DNA of 64,000 bases from Anaeramoeba flamelloides (GCA_027625915.1 JANTQA010000044.1:434001-498000); one strand, 5' to 3'. Counted from the stretch's first letter, positions 1 through 11,554 are shown. Notes: a model not told the origin generated them from the sequence alone. Program-made: numbers and translations.

Positions 1-432
1 GATAGAATATAATCATATTCACTTCTCCAATTCCACCAAATCCAACTATTTTAAATCTTAACAAGTAATGGTTTGGAATAATTATTTTTTTTTTGGAATC
101 CTTCTAGCTATTTAAACCCAATTTGTATTTCCGTTTGTGATTCTCTCGATTGTAATGTTGTTGTACTTTTTAAACAAAATCCATTTATTCCTAATGTTAC
201 TCATAAAAAAAATGTTTCTAATTGCTTTTTCTTTTGATGATTAAAAAAATTCAAAAATGATGAAAAAATAAAAAATGAAAAAAATAAATGCCCCAATAGA
301 ATGTTGATATAAAGACAAAAGATAAGTCATTCATCATTTGAAACACTCTTTTAAGCAATTCAACCCAACATTCTATTGTGGCAATTTCTTTGAGACTCTG
401 AAAAAAAAAATTACAGACAGTTTCACTTTTAA

Positions 433-1809
433 GGGAGTAGCTACACCATAAGAGATGATAGAAATTTCAGAGAGGCGAGATAAGAACATTTTATTTTAGT
501 GGCGTGTGATCGTAGATTCTCTAAAATTTTTTTTAAAAAAATTATTTGATATTTTAATTTTTAGTAATGTTAAACAATTAAAAAAAAGAGAATATATTGA
601 TAAAATAGTTTTTTTTTTTTATTATTTTTTTATTAAAATAAACTTAATTCCATTAATTTGGACACAGTTTAAAGGGTTGGAAAAATAACAATAACATGAT
701 TTACATCCAATTGGAAAATAATTTTAATTCAACAAACTATTTTCATTTTTTGTCTTTTTTGTTTTTGTTTCCTTTTCTTTTTTTCAGTTACTTAATCGGT
801 TTAGTTAGACCTGAAAATTTTTGATAGATGGTTGATAGATGGTTACAGTTGAGTATCTTAAAGTGGAAAATCCACATACAACCGGTGCATGGTATCTTAT
901 CATTTGATCGATCAACCATTGTTGGTGTAATTTTAACAAATCTACCAATATATTTTTTGTTCAAACTCTTTCATTTCAGCTCGTTTCATTTTTTTTGGAC
1001 ACACTTGTTTTGATTTGAGTTTATATTGTTTTCTTATATTTGGATGAAAATAATTACTTAAAAAACCATTAATACTATGTTACTTAAATATGGTTTTATA
1101 TTAAGTTTCGAAAAATATCATAAATTGAGTTTTTGTTTGCCTATTTTTGATTTTAGATGAGTCCAAATTTTTGGAATGGGGTTTAAGTTTTTTTTTTTTG
1201 GGAGAAGATAATTTCAGATTCTTAGAATAAAACTTATAACTATTTTGTGATTTAAACTTTGATAACATATAATCAGATTCACTTCTCATATTCCACTAAA
1301 CACAACGATTTAAAATCCTAACAAGTAATAATTTGACTTAATTATTCTTTTTTTTTGGAATCCTTCTAGCTAATTAAGTCCCATTTATGTTTCCTTTTAT
1401 GATTCTCTCGATTGTAATATTGCTGTTCTTTTTAAACAAAATCCATTAATCCTAAATGTCACTGATAAAAAAATATTTCTAATTGCTTTATGTTGCCAGG
1501 ATTAAAAAAAATCTCAAAAATGATGAAAAAATAAAAAATGAAAAAATTAAATGCCACAATAGAATGTTGAGAGAAGAATAAAAGATAAGTCATTCAACAT
1601 TCAAAACACTATTTTAAGCAATTCAACTCAACACTCTATTGTGGCAATTTCTTTGAGACTTTGAAAAAAAAAATTTAAAAAAGCTAATGAATGAAGTACT
1701 TTAAATAATAAAAATCAATGAGGTATAACCAGAGTAAAAAAAGTTATTTTCTGATCCTCTTGAGAAATTGCAAAAAAGTGAAAAATTTTTCTTTACCGTG
1801 GCTACTCCC
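433..1809. mobile_element. Family B element B2, TTAA-flanked, non-autonomous
   Basis: This is a 1377-bp element with terminal inverted repeats GGGAGTAGC and GCTACTCCC. It is flanked by TTAA on both sides (429-432 and 1810-1813). The host sequence on either side is one contiguous A element, so TTAA is the target duplication. TTAA targeting is characteristic of piggyBac-type transposases, although these termini do not look like canonical piggyBac ends. No transposase is visible. It holds an inner repeat, Bi, at about 643-1185. It is nearly full-length homologous to B3 in the opposite orientation. Confidence 0.8.
643..1185. repeat. Inner repeat Bi inside B2
   Basis: This ~540-bp unit is bounded by imperfect inverted repeats built on TCCATTAATTTGGACAC and GTCCAAATTTTTGGAAT. 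It also occurs outside B at 15224-15765 and 56036-56592, and in decayed form near 24710-25130. It therefore seems to be an independent non-autonomous DNA element that B carries. The short open frame at 828-1013 lies in it and looks fortuitous. Confidence 0.55.
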
Positions 1810-2116
1810 TTAAGGCACAAACTTTCAACGAAATTTAAGGCACAAAAAAAATCTCAAATAAGGCACAAAATTTGAATTATCGTAAAATAAATTGTAAAAA
1901 AAAAAATTACAAATTTTGTACCTTAATTTGAGATTGTTTTGTGCCTTAAATTTCGTTGAAAGTTTGTACCTTAAAAGTGAAACTGACTGGAAAAAATATA
2001 ATTAATGAAGTACTTTAAATAATAAAAATCAATGAGTTAACCAAAGTAAAAAATGTTATTTTCTGATCCTCTTCAAAATTGCAAAAAAAAGAAAAAATTT
2101 TCTTTACCTTGACTAA

Positions 2117-3218
2117 TTCCTTAAAATCAGTTTAAATTATTAATTTCACTTTTAGAGAATTGGGGATTTTGATGATTTATTTTAATTTCTATGGCTGTGA
2201 TTTTTTGGGAAAGATGAATGAAAATTTTGATCTTTATATTTTAGAATTAACAATAATGTTTTTTTGAGATCTCGTTCGAAATACCCAACTTTCTTAAATT
2301 TTTGTTTTGAATATCTGGAATGATGTAACTTTGACTTTTTTAATGATTTGTGTTAAGTTATTTTTTTAAGGTTTACAATCCTTGAAAAATGAAAAAAGTT
2401 TATCTCATATTGTGTGATAGATATAGTGACTTATTATTTTTGTTCTTATCTGATCGATCTTCAACTTAGTTTAGTTTTTAATATTGTTTTCAAAAAGTAT
2501 TTTTATTACAATTATTTTTTTTTTCCGTAATCTGAATTGGCGAGTATAATACTAAATAGATCAGTTGGAAAGTAAGTTAGAAATAATTTTTAGATTTTAT
2601 GTTGGTATTTTGAAATATTATGATTTAGGTTTGTTTTTATTTTGATCTTTTCAATAATGAATTTATTTTTCCTCAATTGAGTTACAGAGAAATGAAAAGC
2701 TCAATTGACAAGCCAAAAATTACATTTATTATTTATTTTCAAACCTAAAACACTTTGAAATTAAAATCTTTTCGTTTACTTTGAGGTCAAAAAACCCTTA
2801 TAGATCAAAAAACACAAAAATTCTATTTTTCTAATCAATGAAAGATATTAGTAAAAAGTGAAAATATACTCCTCTTTTACATATTAATATATAAATTTTT
2901 GAGTAACCATTAATTATTCTAATTGTGATCTTGGTTTTAATATTCTAAATCTAGAAATTTTAACTCTTTGGTGAATTCAGAAATAAAAAAAAATCCAAAT
3001 TTTGAAAAATTAATTAAGAACAAGACTGAAAATTGATAATCTCATTAATTTTGATTTAAATATTGGAATCATTTTTATCAATTTTAAATATTTGAATTGG
3101 ATATTGAATCATAACAAAAAAAAAAACAGAATTTTTATTTTATTTTATTGAAAAATGTATTTACAGAGAAAATTTAATTAATAATCATTAGGAAATTGAA
3201 AAAAAAAAATTGATTTTT
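2117..3218. other. AT-rich interval, no gene seen
   Basis: No coding frame or RNA gene is supported. About 140 bp at 2125-2265 resembles 60945-61065; the shared stretch includes GATGATTTATT and GAATGAAAATTTTG. The rest is A/T-rich single-copy sequence within this window. Confidence 0.5.
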
Positions 3219-5415
3219 ATTATTATTATTATTATTGAAGAAGTGTAAATTACACTCTGGTTGCCCTTAAACTTAAATCCCCTTTTAGAAATTTAAGCGT
3301 AAAATCATAGATTTCAAGATTATTAATTAATGAAAATAAATCAAACTATCATAGTTTAAAATTAATTCATTAAGAGTGATTTTTTTTTAATTTATTTTTG
3401 AAAAATTAATCTTTTTTTTTTTTCATAGGAAGTATATACCCATAAAAAATGATCAATATTTTTTCAAATTACCTTCTGTTTACACTTTAAACATAGTGGA
3501 AAAATTTGATCTGAGTTTTATTTTTTATTGCATAATTATATCTATTAAAACAATTAGTAAATGTCATGAATTTTAGGATTATTGAGCTTGATGGATAACT
3601 TTTATATCGTCGGGTTTTAAATAAAGATTTTTGATTTTTTATTATTGTGAAATATTTTTGTAGAGTGCCGTAGAGTACCATAGATTTTTTTTGAGATTTT
3701 CTGTTTTATTTGGAAAACCGATATATTTTTGTTAGGTTTTTTTTATTTTTCTATTTTATTAGAAAGTGTCTAGGTTTTTTTAAGGTTTCCTGTTTTATTT
3801 GTAAAGTGTTCTAGGTTTTTTTACTTTCTAAATAAACTGAAAATTTATTAAAATTTTGGGTTTATTTCTAAAGTAAAAAAAACTGAATGGAAAATATATT
3901 GATTTTATAAATCAATAGAAAACTCAAGAAAAGCTAACGTAAATCTATTGATTTCCCAAATAAAATAGAAAACCTCAAAAAAACCTAACGAAAATTAATA
4001 GATTTTCGAAATAAATAGAAAATTTTATTAAGTTTTGGTTTATTTCAAAATTAAGAAAGCCAAACAGGCGTTTTCCAGAATTCAAAAGAATAGAGTAAAA
4101 TCAAAGACTTAACTCAATTCTTTTGAATTCTGGAAAACCTAACAAAAAGTGTCGTCAAGTGCCGCAGAGTGCCGTAGAGTACCTAGTTTTTTGTTAATTT
4201 TAGAAAAAAAAAGAAAATTTTTGAAAAATTCCTTTTATTTCTCAAATTAAAAAAAAGCTAAAGGTGTTTTTCCAAAATTTATAAGAATAGAGTAAAATCA
4301 AAGATTTTAGTTAATTCTCTTGAATTAAAAAAAACCTAACAATATTTCCAGCTCTTGGAATTCAATAATTCATTATATGTATATTTATAAAGTTCTTTTT
4401 TCAATTCAATAAAATCTTTTGAATTCCAATTGATTTTATTCTTTGCTCATCGATTAAATTTTATTAATTTTTCAAAATAAGGAAAAGATAAATTTTTTAA
4501 TTTTTTTTTGAATTAGAATTTTTTTTATTCATCAAAATTATCATATTTTGGATATTAAATTCTGTTTTGTAAATGAGAATTGGTGTGTTTCGTTTAATTT
4601 TACATATTTCAGTGCTGCATGGATTAATTCAAGAATTTAAGTAATTTCAAGTTTTTATTTTACAATTAAAAAATTTATAATCGATATTTTAATTGGCTTA
4701 ATATAAAAGATTTAAATAATCTTATTTTTAAACTATGGTTAAGTGAACTGTTAATAGATAATTGTTTAAAGCAATTAAATGCCTCTTTTGATTTTTTTTT
4801 TAAATTATAAACTATATGTGAGATTTTATCTAAATAAATACCTAAATATTTAGATTTTTAAAAATCTTGAGTAATTTCTATTTTATATCTTTATTAGATT
4901 TTGTACCAAATTGGAACAATGACTTGATATCTATTGAATTTAGTCTTTGATTTAAATAATTTTTATTTCCTTTTATAAATAAAATTAAATCATCCGCAAA
5001 CATTTAAAAATGATTTGTTAATGGTATGATTTTTAATAAAAGAATAGTGAAATAAGAGCAAATATAATATGTGATAAGGGATCTCCTTGTAATATACCAA
5101 ATCCTTCTCCTTCAATAATATTTTAATAAAAATTTTTTGAATAATTTTATTTAAAATAAATTTTTTTATTGTTTTTCGAATTATTTGAAAACTAATTGAA
5201 TCAAAAAATTTTGCTATATCAATCATTATAATATATGTTTTATCATTCCCATTTTCATGATTTGATTTTATTATAAGTATTTAAGAAATTCAATACAGCA
5301 ATGCGAGTATCATATTTTTTCTGAAAGCCAAATTGAAATTTGTGAATAAATTCCCAATAAGGTTCAATTAGCTTATATAGCATTAAAAAATTTTGATTTT
5401 GAGTAACGTTTATTA
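3219..5415 (-). mobile_element. LINE copy L1 (5'-truncated, decayed), carrying hairpin array C1
   Basis: Read on the minus strand, 5415-4990 encodes reverse-transcriptase fingers and palm: a block with KKYDTRIAVLNF, then MIDIAKFFDSISF, then an FADD-like catalytic box near 4990-4980. Downstream, the frame at 3487-3681 matches the LINE C-terminal region seen in L9. The 3' end at 3219-3256 is a TTATT repeat plus the 15-bp palindrome AGTGTAAATTACACT. The frame is broken in several places and split by C1 (3662-4338). The 5' part of the element is absent. Confidence 0.8.
3662..4338. repeat. Hairpin cassette array C1
   Basis: This is a run of back-to-back palindromes. One is built on CCAGAATTCAAAAGAATTGA with its reverse complement. 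Others are built on AAATAAACTGAAAATTTATT and on ACGAAAATCTATTGATTTTC. They are joined by short GC-richer linkers such as GTGCCGTAGAGTACC. The array interrupts LINE L1 at a position where L9 is continuous. Confidence 0.7.
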
Positions 5416-5702
5416 ATCCACACACAAATATTCCCTTTAAAACGATCTTAACACATTAAATTTTGAAACAATAGGTATATCAATTTCAAATCTATACAAA
5501 GTTTTTCTGGTATTTTTGAGGATTTTTTAATAATTATTTTGTAATTTTTTCTTTAAAACAAAACAAAAATAATAATTAGAAAAATGATTTTATTATTTTA
5601 GAAATATAAAAATCTTTAATTGGAAAGCGAAATAAGATAAAAGAAAAAGATAATGTTTTATATTAATAAAAAAAAAAAAAAATGATTTTAAAAAAAAGAA
5701 AT

Positions 5703-6100
5703 CTATAAACCTTTTTGATTGATAACTTTTATACCATTTTCCTTATAATCCTTATTTGTTATTAACATTTTTTTATAGGTTTCTAATTTTGTAAGAATTG
5801 AACCACCAATCCAGGTTGCAAATTTTCGATTTTTTTGTGCTGAAATACTTATTTTCATATTTTTAGGTGATATTTCTTTTAATTCTTTCAATAATCTCAT
5901 TCCAAATCCTTGAATTAAGGTATTTCCTCCAGACAAAACAATATTTTTATATAACTCATTTCTTAAATCAAGATCTGATTTATCAATTGAATTTTTTATT
6001 AATTTATGAATACCATTTTCATCAGAATCTATCATTTCAGGATCAAAAAGAATTTCTGGTGCTATAAACCTTTCATGTTGAATCTTTATAGATACGTGTG

Positions 6101-6180
<80 letters not shown>

Positions 6181-9100
6181 TTTGTGTAAATTGTTTTATT
6201 TTATAAATTAGTAAAAAGAATAAAAAAATAAATGAGTAATAATTATAAAATTTGTAAAACAATCATTTCGAGAGTGAAAATCAAAATTTTTTTGACATTT
6301 TTAACCAAAAAAAAATATTTTGTTCTCTTTTGAATTTTTTTTACAATTGGGTTACTATTCCAAAAAATCGTTGTAATTTTCCAATTTTATTGATTTAAAG
6401 TTGAATTTTAGACTTGATCAAAAACAATCGATGAACTTGGAGATATTTTGTTGAAATTTTAAAAGGGGCATCTATTAAAAGAAAATGAAAATAATTTGTT
6501 TTTTAAAAACTCCTTTTGAATATTATATGACTCATTTTTTTTTTTTGAAAAACTTGTTAAACTTGTTTTTAATGAATAGTTTATGGATTCAATTACCACC
6601 ATTTTCTTATATATAAGAAAAAAGAATAAGATAAAAAATGAAAACGAAAAAATGAAAAATATAATAATTATCAGTTTAAGAAGTTGGAAAAGGGAAAATT
6701 GATTTTGAATTATTAAGGTTGTTTGATCAAGTGTTGACATATTGACTCCAACTATCAAAGAAAAAATATTAAAATATAAATTGAAACAATTTTTTTTTAA
6801 TCATTTATTCAATAATTAAATTGATTTCATTAAAAAGAAAACAAATATAACTCTTTTTTTTTTCTTTCAAGTTTTTATTTTTTAGGTAAAAGTCGTTTTG
6901 GTTTTATATCTATTGTATTTTTTTCTCAATAATTTTGTACAAATAAAGGAAAAAAAAATTGATTTTTCTTCCTTTCATGAAACATTATTTAAATAAGCCT
7001 ATTACTAAATTTCCAAATGAGAAATGAGAACAAACCTCATTTAGATTTCAAAAAAAAAAAAAAAAAATTCAAGAAGAATTATAGACAAATAATTCTACAA
7101 TTAAAAGTTTTATGGACTATTTGTAATTAATTTTTTCCAAAAATTATTTCTTTAAATGTTTTTAGTAAAAATTAGTTTCTAAAAAAAAATATAAAATATT
7201 TTTAAAGAATATCTAAACCATCAATTTTATAAATAGGAAATATTACGAAACAAATTTTCTTAATTAAAAAATTAAATTGCCTCATACAGCTATTTTAAGG
7301 ATGGACATTCTATATGAATTCTTCCGATACACCATGAAATGATATCCTTTCATTTTGGTTATGGGTCTTACGATATTTTATCCAAAAATTAAAAAAAATT
7401 ATTTTACAAAAAAAGGTTTTTTATGTTTTTTTTTTCGTTCTTTATTTTTTGTTCTCTTGTAAATACCTCACTGGAACAAAATAGTAATGAATCGAAGAGT
7501 AGTATTGATTTATGGGGGAATTATTCAATTTCACTGACTTGTTAGTACTTTTGGACGGATAACTGACCTAAATTAACTAGCATATTGCCTTCTTAGGAAT
7601 ATTTCTAAGGGCTTGACAAGTGGGGTTTTAGAGAGGAGAACATTAAAAAAAAATGCCAAAAAACAACATTTTTTGGGAAAAATTTTTTTTTAATTTTTGG
7701 ATAAAAGATCGTAAGAACCCAACCAAAATGAAAGGATACCATTTCATGGTGTATCGGAAGAATTCATTTAGAACTTCAATCCTTAAAAAAGTGGGGATTT
7801 TTTTTTTTTAGATTGTTTTTGTAATTTTAAAACTTTTTTCTAGGTTTTTTGTTTTCATAAAGTGAGGACTTTTATAAAAAAAGCACTTCCCTTCCCACTC
7901 CAAACACTTGGTAACTTTTAAAGGTTCACTTCTCACTTTATTAAAATAGAAAACTTGAAAAAACTTTAAAACGTTTTAATTCTGAAAAAGTTTTCTCTTT
8001 TTGAAAATTGAAAACCTGATAAAAGTTTGAAAAAAGTACTCACTTTTTTAAAATGGCTGTATTTTTGGGAAACAGTTTATTTTGTTTTTGGTTATCTATT
8101 TTTTTCTTTTAATTAATTGATATTATTTTTCTTTTTCAACTCCTCTTAATTTTTACAATTAATAAAAGCGAAACACTTTTTTTCTACAACAATACACTAG
8201 CATGAAAAAATAAAATTGAAAAAAACAAAGTTCGACCAAAGTACTAATTTTATTAACCTTTCATCCTGAATAATAAAGTTTATTCACAATATAATCAAAA
8301 TTCCAGAACTTTAAATTCATGAGACTATTGTATTTATTGTTGTTAGTATAACCACCTTTTTTAAAAGTCTCTAGTCAAGAAAAAAGGATGTTTTTCTCGT
8401 AAAAAATTCCAAATAAATTGAAGAATGAATTTTTGTTTAATTCAACTTGGTGATATTTACTTTGATAGAAAATAATTAATATTTTGAAAATGTTATACTC
8501 ATCTAATAAAACTCAAGTACAAAAAAAAGAAAAAAATTCCTTATGATAATTATTGTAAGTGTCCGTAGGGTGCCGTCAAGCGCCTAGCTTTTTTTTTATT
8601 TCTCAAAAGAAAAAAAAGCTAGGCGATTTTCCAGAATTTAAAAAAATAGAGAAAAATCAAAGATTTTACTCAATTCTTTTGAATTCTGGAAAACCTAACG
8701 AAAAGTGTCCTAGGTTTTTTTTTACTTTTTGAAATAAACCAAAAATTTATTACAATTTTCGGTTTATTCCAAAAATTAAAAAAAACCTAACCAAAATCAA
8801 AAAAAAAAATATTTTTTTCAATTTAAAACAATAAATAATTCTATAATAGTCAAAATAATTGGTTATCCGTTTGAAAGATATTGATTCAATTTTAAATGCT
8901 TTTTCAAATATGATTATAACCTCTTAACTAGAAGCAAAAAATTTTTCAAATGGTTTACTATTAAATTTGAAAAAAATCTTACTAAAAAATTGGATTTTTC
9001 AACTTAAATTGTTAAATATCTTTTTTTTTTTTTTTATTTTTGAAGAGAGAAAATTGCTTTTCTCCTGTGTGCCCTAATTTCTAAACTTTTTTTTAGAAAT

Positions 9101-11357
9101 TTTGTTAAAGAATCACAAATTTTATTATCACTTACTAATGATAATATATATGATGAATTCTTTTTTTATTAATAATATCTCTGATATTATTAATTTTTTT
9201 ATTTTTTTCAAAAATTCAGATATCCAGATTTTTCGATTTATTGTATAGGCCGGACAGTCCCATAAAAAAATGATCGAAATCTTCAATGATATCAATATTT
9301 AACTTTTCTTTACATAAATCACAATTTTTATTTTTATTTTTACTTGTTACATAAGAGTACCTATTTAAACAATTAGTAAAATTTCGAAATTTTAGAATTG
9401 TTTTTGAAGCTTTCCAGTTTAAATATTTTTGTTGTTTGAAATTGCAATTTTGTTGTTTTATAATTTTTAGATATTGTTGAACTTTCCAACTAGGTGAATT
9501 TTCCAATTCGGTTAATCGAAAAACTTTTAATTCTAAATCTAATAATTTTAATCCCTTAGTGTACCAATTAATATTTTCATTTTCCAATTTTCGAAAATTT
9601 AGTATTGTTTTTAATTTTTTTTAAATTTAAGAAATCTAATTTTTCGATCAATTTATATTTTCTTCGGTATACTTTTAATCTAGCGAGATCAATTTTTGCT
9701 TCAGTTTTATAAATTAATCGAGGTGAATGGATATTAATTTGTAAGAAATTTGTGACTGATTTATTGATAAATCTATCAATTCTTTCAAAATCATTTTGTT
9801 TCAAGTCAAATATTTCAAGACCATAATAAAGTTGACTTAAAAAAAATTGTTAAATATCTTTGAAAAAAAAATTTTTGATCCAAGATCTTTTATTAACCAA
9901 TAGTGTTTGTTATAAGTGAAGGTTATCAAAAAGTGAAAAATTAGCAAATGTTTAATTTTTTTTGGAATAAATTTTTTCATGATAGTGTTTTCAGATTTTG
10001 TCAATAAGAATCAAAAAAAAATTGTCAAATGATCTGGAATTTATCAGTAAAATTGATGCTCATTATTGTATTGAAGATTTAGGAAATGGTTTCGTTTTTA
10101 CCAATTTTTGTTTCTAATGAAAATCGGGTTTGTTTTGTTTTGTGTGATTTTCAGCTTTTGTTTTTTCTGTAAAAAAAATAAAAAAAAAAAAAAAAAAGGA
10201 ATAGGAAATGGCTAAAGAAATACAGTTCATGAAGACTTCAAAAAGGAATGAATTTTTGGAAACAGCCTGTATTTTGAAAAACAATTGGAAATTATTGATT
10301 TGTACTCTCTGATGGTGATTGATAAAAAAAAAAAGTAAAACAATAAAGAATAAAGATTATTAAAAAAAAAAAAGATTTTTTACTGTAATTTCATTGTTAT
10401 TCGGAAGTTGATAGTTTAATGGTTGGAATTGATTTTTTAAATCCTTTTCTTGGTTTTGCCTTAAATTGTCTGAAAGTTGACAAGTATTTTCTTTAAGGAT
10501 TCGAACAAGCTCATTGTCATAAGAAGATGTAAAAGAATAGCCTGCCTTTTTCAATAGTATTCTTAACTGCTTTGTTACATCTTTTCCTGCAATATCCATC
10601 TTCGATATAGCATGTGGGATAGCAAAGCCTCCAAAAATTGGAACGGCGTGTGTTACACCTTCCCCTGAATCTAAAACAATTCCTGTTGTTTTTCCTGCGC
10701 TATACAAGGCCAGAACTTGTTGTAAGGAAAGATAAAGGGATGGCACTTGATAAGTTTCAAAGAATATTTCAGCCATTTTTTCTCTTTTGGAAAAGGGGTT
10801 AAGTGGTGGTTCAGATAATAGGACAGGGTGCTTTATTTATTTTTTTTATTTTTTTGGAACAAAAAAAAAAGAAGAAAAAAAAATTAAGTATAACCAAAAA
10901 AAAAAAAAACAAAAAGGGAAAATGAACGAGCTATTTACTTGATCACTTTTAATGTTTAGTGTAGAATAAATATAACTCCAAATTTTTTCCATATCTTCCC
11001 AATTTTCAATAATTCCCCTTTCGATAGGATAGCGCAGTTTTAAAAGTTCTTTTTGTTTTTCTGCTTGTTCTCCAATAAATGTTTCCTCTTGAACGTTAGG
11101 TGAGCTAATTCTTCCAACACTAAGAAAAGTATGAAAATTTGAAACAATTTCATGGGTTATTGGCAAGTGTTAATTTGTTGTTCTCTCTCGTTTTGAGTTT
11201 TAAAAAAAACAAAAGGGAATAAAAAAAAATTTGTTTTTGTATTCAAGAAAGCAAATGCTTACAAAGACTGGAAAACACAAGTAGGTTGGGAATTATTTGA
11301 AAGACCTGATTTGATTACCCCTGATCCGTTGTCAATAATAAGTGAAGGGCTTGTCAT
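5703..11357 (-). CDS. ARP1: Actin-related protein 1 (centractin), dynactin subunit
   Basis: Four exons on the minus strand: 11263-11357, 10939-11119, 10384-10830 and 5703-6083. The introns of 143, 108 and 4300 bp all have GT-AG ends, and the reading phases agree, giving about 367 residues (human ARP1 has 376). Actin-fold motifs appear in order: IIDNGSGVIKSG (phosphate loop 1), LRYPIERGIIENW, HPVLLSEPPLNP, GIVLDSGEGVTHAVP (phosphate loop 2), VLSGGNTLIQGFG and TWIGGSILTKLETYKKM. The GFG-RLLKELKEISPKNMKI stretch and THAVP are nearer Arp1 than conventional actin. In other eukaryotes Arp1 forms the short filament of dynactin, the dynein adaptor. The N-terminus is slightly short. The start is the only ATG ahead of the nucleotide loop in exon 1. 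A divergent conventional actin is the alternative. Confidence 0.85.
6096..6190. repeat. Compound microsatellite (TATG)n(TA)n(TG)n in Arp1 intron 3
   Basis: A clean run of tetranucleotide, then TA, then TG repeats starts about 12 bp from the acceptor of the last Arp1 exon. Slippage here would sit next to the polypyrimidine region of that splice site. Confidence 0.9.
6191..7298. other. Arp1 intron 3, proximal part, no element recognised
   Basis: AT-rich intron sequence without supported coding or recognisable repeat ends. The minus frame at 6459-6758 is low-complexity and phenylalanine-rich, as expected of T-runs, and is not treated as a gene. Confidence 0.5.
7299..7782. mobile_element. Long-inverted-repeat element between TTAA sites, in Arp1 intron 3
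   Basis: The left arm (about 7299-7400) and right arm (about 7685-7782) are inverted copies sharing GAATTCTTCCGATACACCAT and ATCCTTTCATTTTGGTT. TTAA abuts both ends (7295-7298 and 7783-7786). The total is 484 bp with no coding frame. It looks like a MITE of a TTAA-targeting family. Its terminus GGAT differs from the GGGAGTAG of family B. Confidence 0.7.
7790..8062. repeat. Family D repeat D1, in Arp1 intron 3
   Basis: A mosaic of inverted A/T blocks around AAAGTGAGGACTTTT and a GC-richer core near 7888-7915. It is related in inverse orientation to 47243-47556, which shares the A/T blocks and ACCTTTAAA-type core. Boundaries are approximate. Confidence 0.4.
8190..8545. repeat. Family E repeat, uninterrupted copy E1
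   Basis: It begins near ACACTAGCATGAAAAAAT and runs through AATAAAGTTTATTCACAATA to about CTAATAAAACTCAAGTAC. The same order of blocks occurs at 55820-57575 with two insertions, so E1 serves as the uninterrupted reference. No coding content is visible. Confidence 0.6.
8559..8783. repeat. Hairpin cassette array C2
   Basis: It starts with the linker GTGCCGTCAAGCGCC, followed by two palindromes of the C type (the CAATTCTTTTGAATTCTGGA type and the AAATAAACCAAAAATTTATT type). It lies about 250 bp beyond the 3' end of LINE L2 in Arp1 intron 3. Confidence 0.65.
9021..9835 (-). mobile_element. LINE copy L2, 3' part only, in Arp1 intron 3
   Basis: Minus-strand frames at 9577-9804 and 9216-9587 encode the C-terminal region of the LINE protein. 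It ends in a zinc-knuckle-like CDLCKEKLNIDIIEDFDHF. The 3' UTR ends in GAGAAAATTGCTTTTCTC (9047-9064, plus-strand reading) followed by an A tail (the T-run 9021-9035 on plus). It is in the same orientation as the host gene. The reverse transcriptase domain is missing. Confidence 0.75.
9836..10383. other. Arp1 intron 3, distal part, nothing recognised
   Basis: AT-rich sequence between LINE L2 and the donor GTAAAAAA of Arp1 exon 3. No repeat ends or coding exons are visible. Confidence 0.5.
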
Positions 11358-11554
11358 TAATGAAATTTGTGAAATTATCTATGAACACAATTGAAGAAAA
11401 TGTGTAAAAAATGAGAATTTCATTTTTCAAAGTTGAAATTTTTCCGAAAAAGAGATTACTAATAGAACAAATATGGAAGAATTATTATTTTAAATCTCCT
11501 TTTTATTAAAACTTTCTAGGCATTTTAATTAATATTTTTTAGCTTTTTTAGTTA

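Larger units (their letters stand above)
414..1989. mobile_element. Family A palindromic element A1, interrupted by B2
   Basis: The left terminus CAGACAGTTTCAC (414-432) and the right portion 1810-1989, ending GTGAAACTGACTG, belong to one palindromic family A element of about 195 bp. It was cut open at its internal TTAA by B2. The preceding TA at 412-413 fits TA target duplication. The right flank reads GG rather than TA, so the duplication is not perfect here. Confidence 0.8.
1..2116. mobile_element. Family B copy B1 (left end outside window), split by A1
   Basis: Positions 1-413 match the part of B2 at 1258-1672. Positions 1990-2116 match the last ~130 bp of B2 and end in a worn TIR (CTAATTCCTTAA, against CTACTCCCTTAA in B2). 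The 1.58 kb between these two pieces is element A1 carrying B2. B1 is therefore an older, more diverged B copy that was opened by A1. Its own left end lies outside the window. No coding capacity is visible. Confidence 0.75.

Noticed and set aside
828-1013. Open frame in B2/Bi as a transposase remnant
   Set aside because: It is only 61 codons, shows no DDE/D or helix-turn-helix pattern, and I saw no similar conserved coding reading in the other Bi copies.
3662-4338. C arrays as a CRISPR array
   Set aside because: Units are self-complementary and variable in length, linkers are similar rather than unique, and the DNA is eukaryotic.
6006-6206. Tyr/Ile/Cys/Val-rich plus frame
   Set aside because: It is a read-through of the TATG/TA/TG microsatellite and overlaps the Arp1 exon on the other strand.
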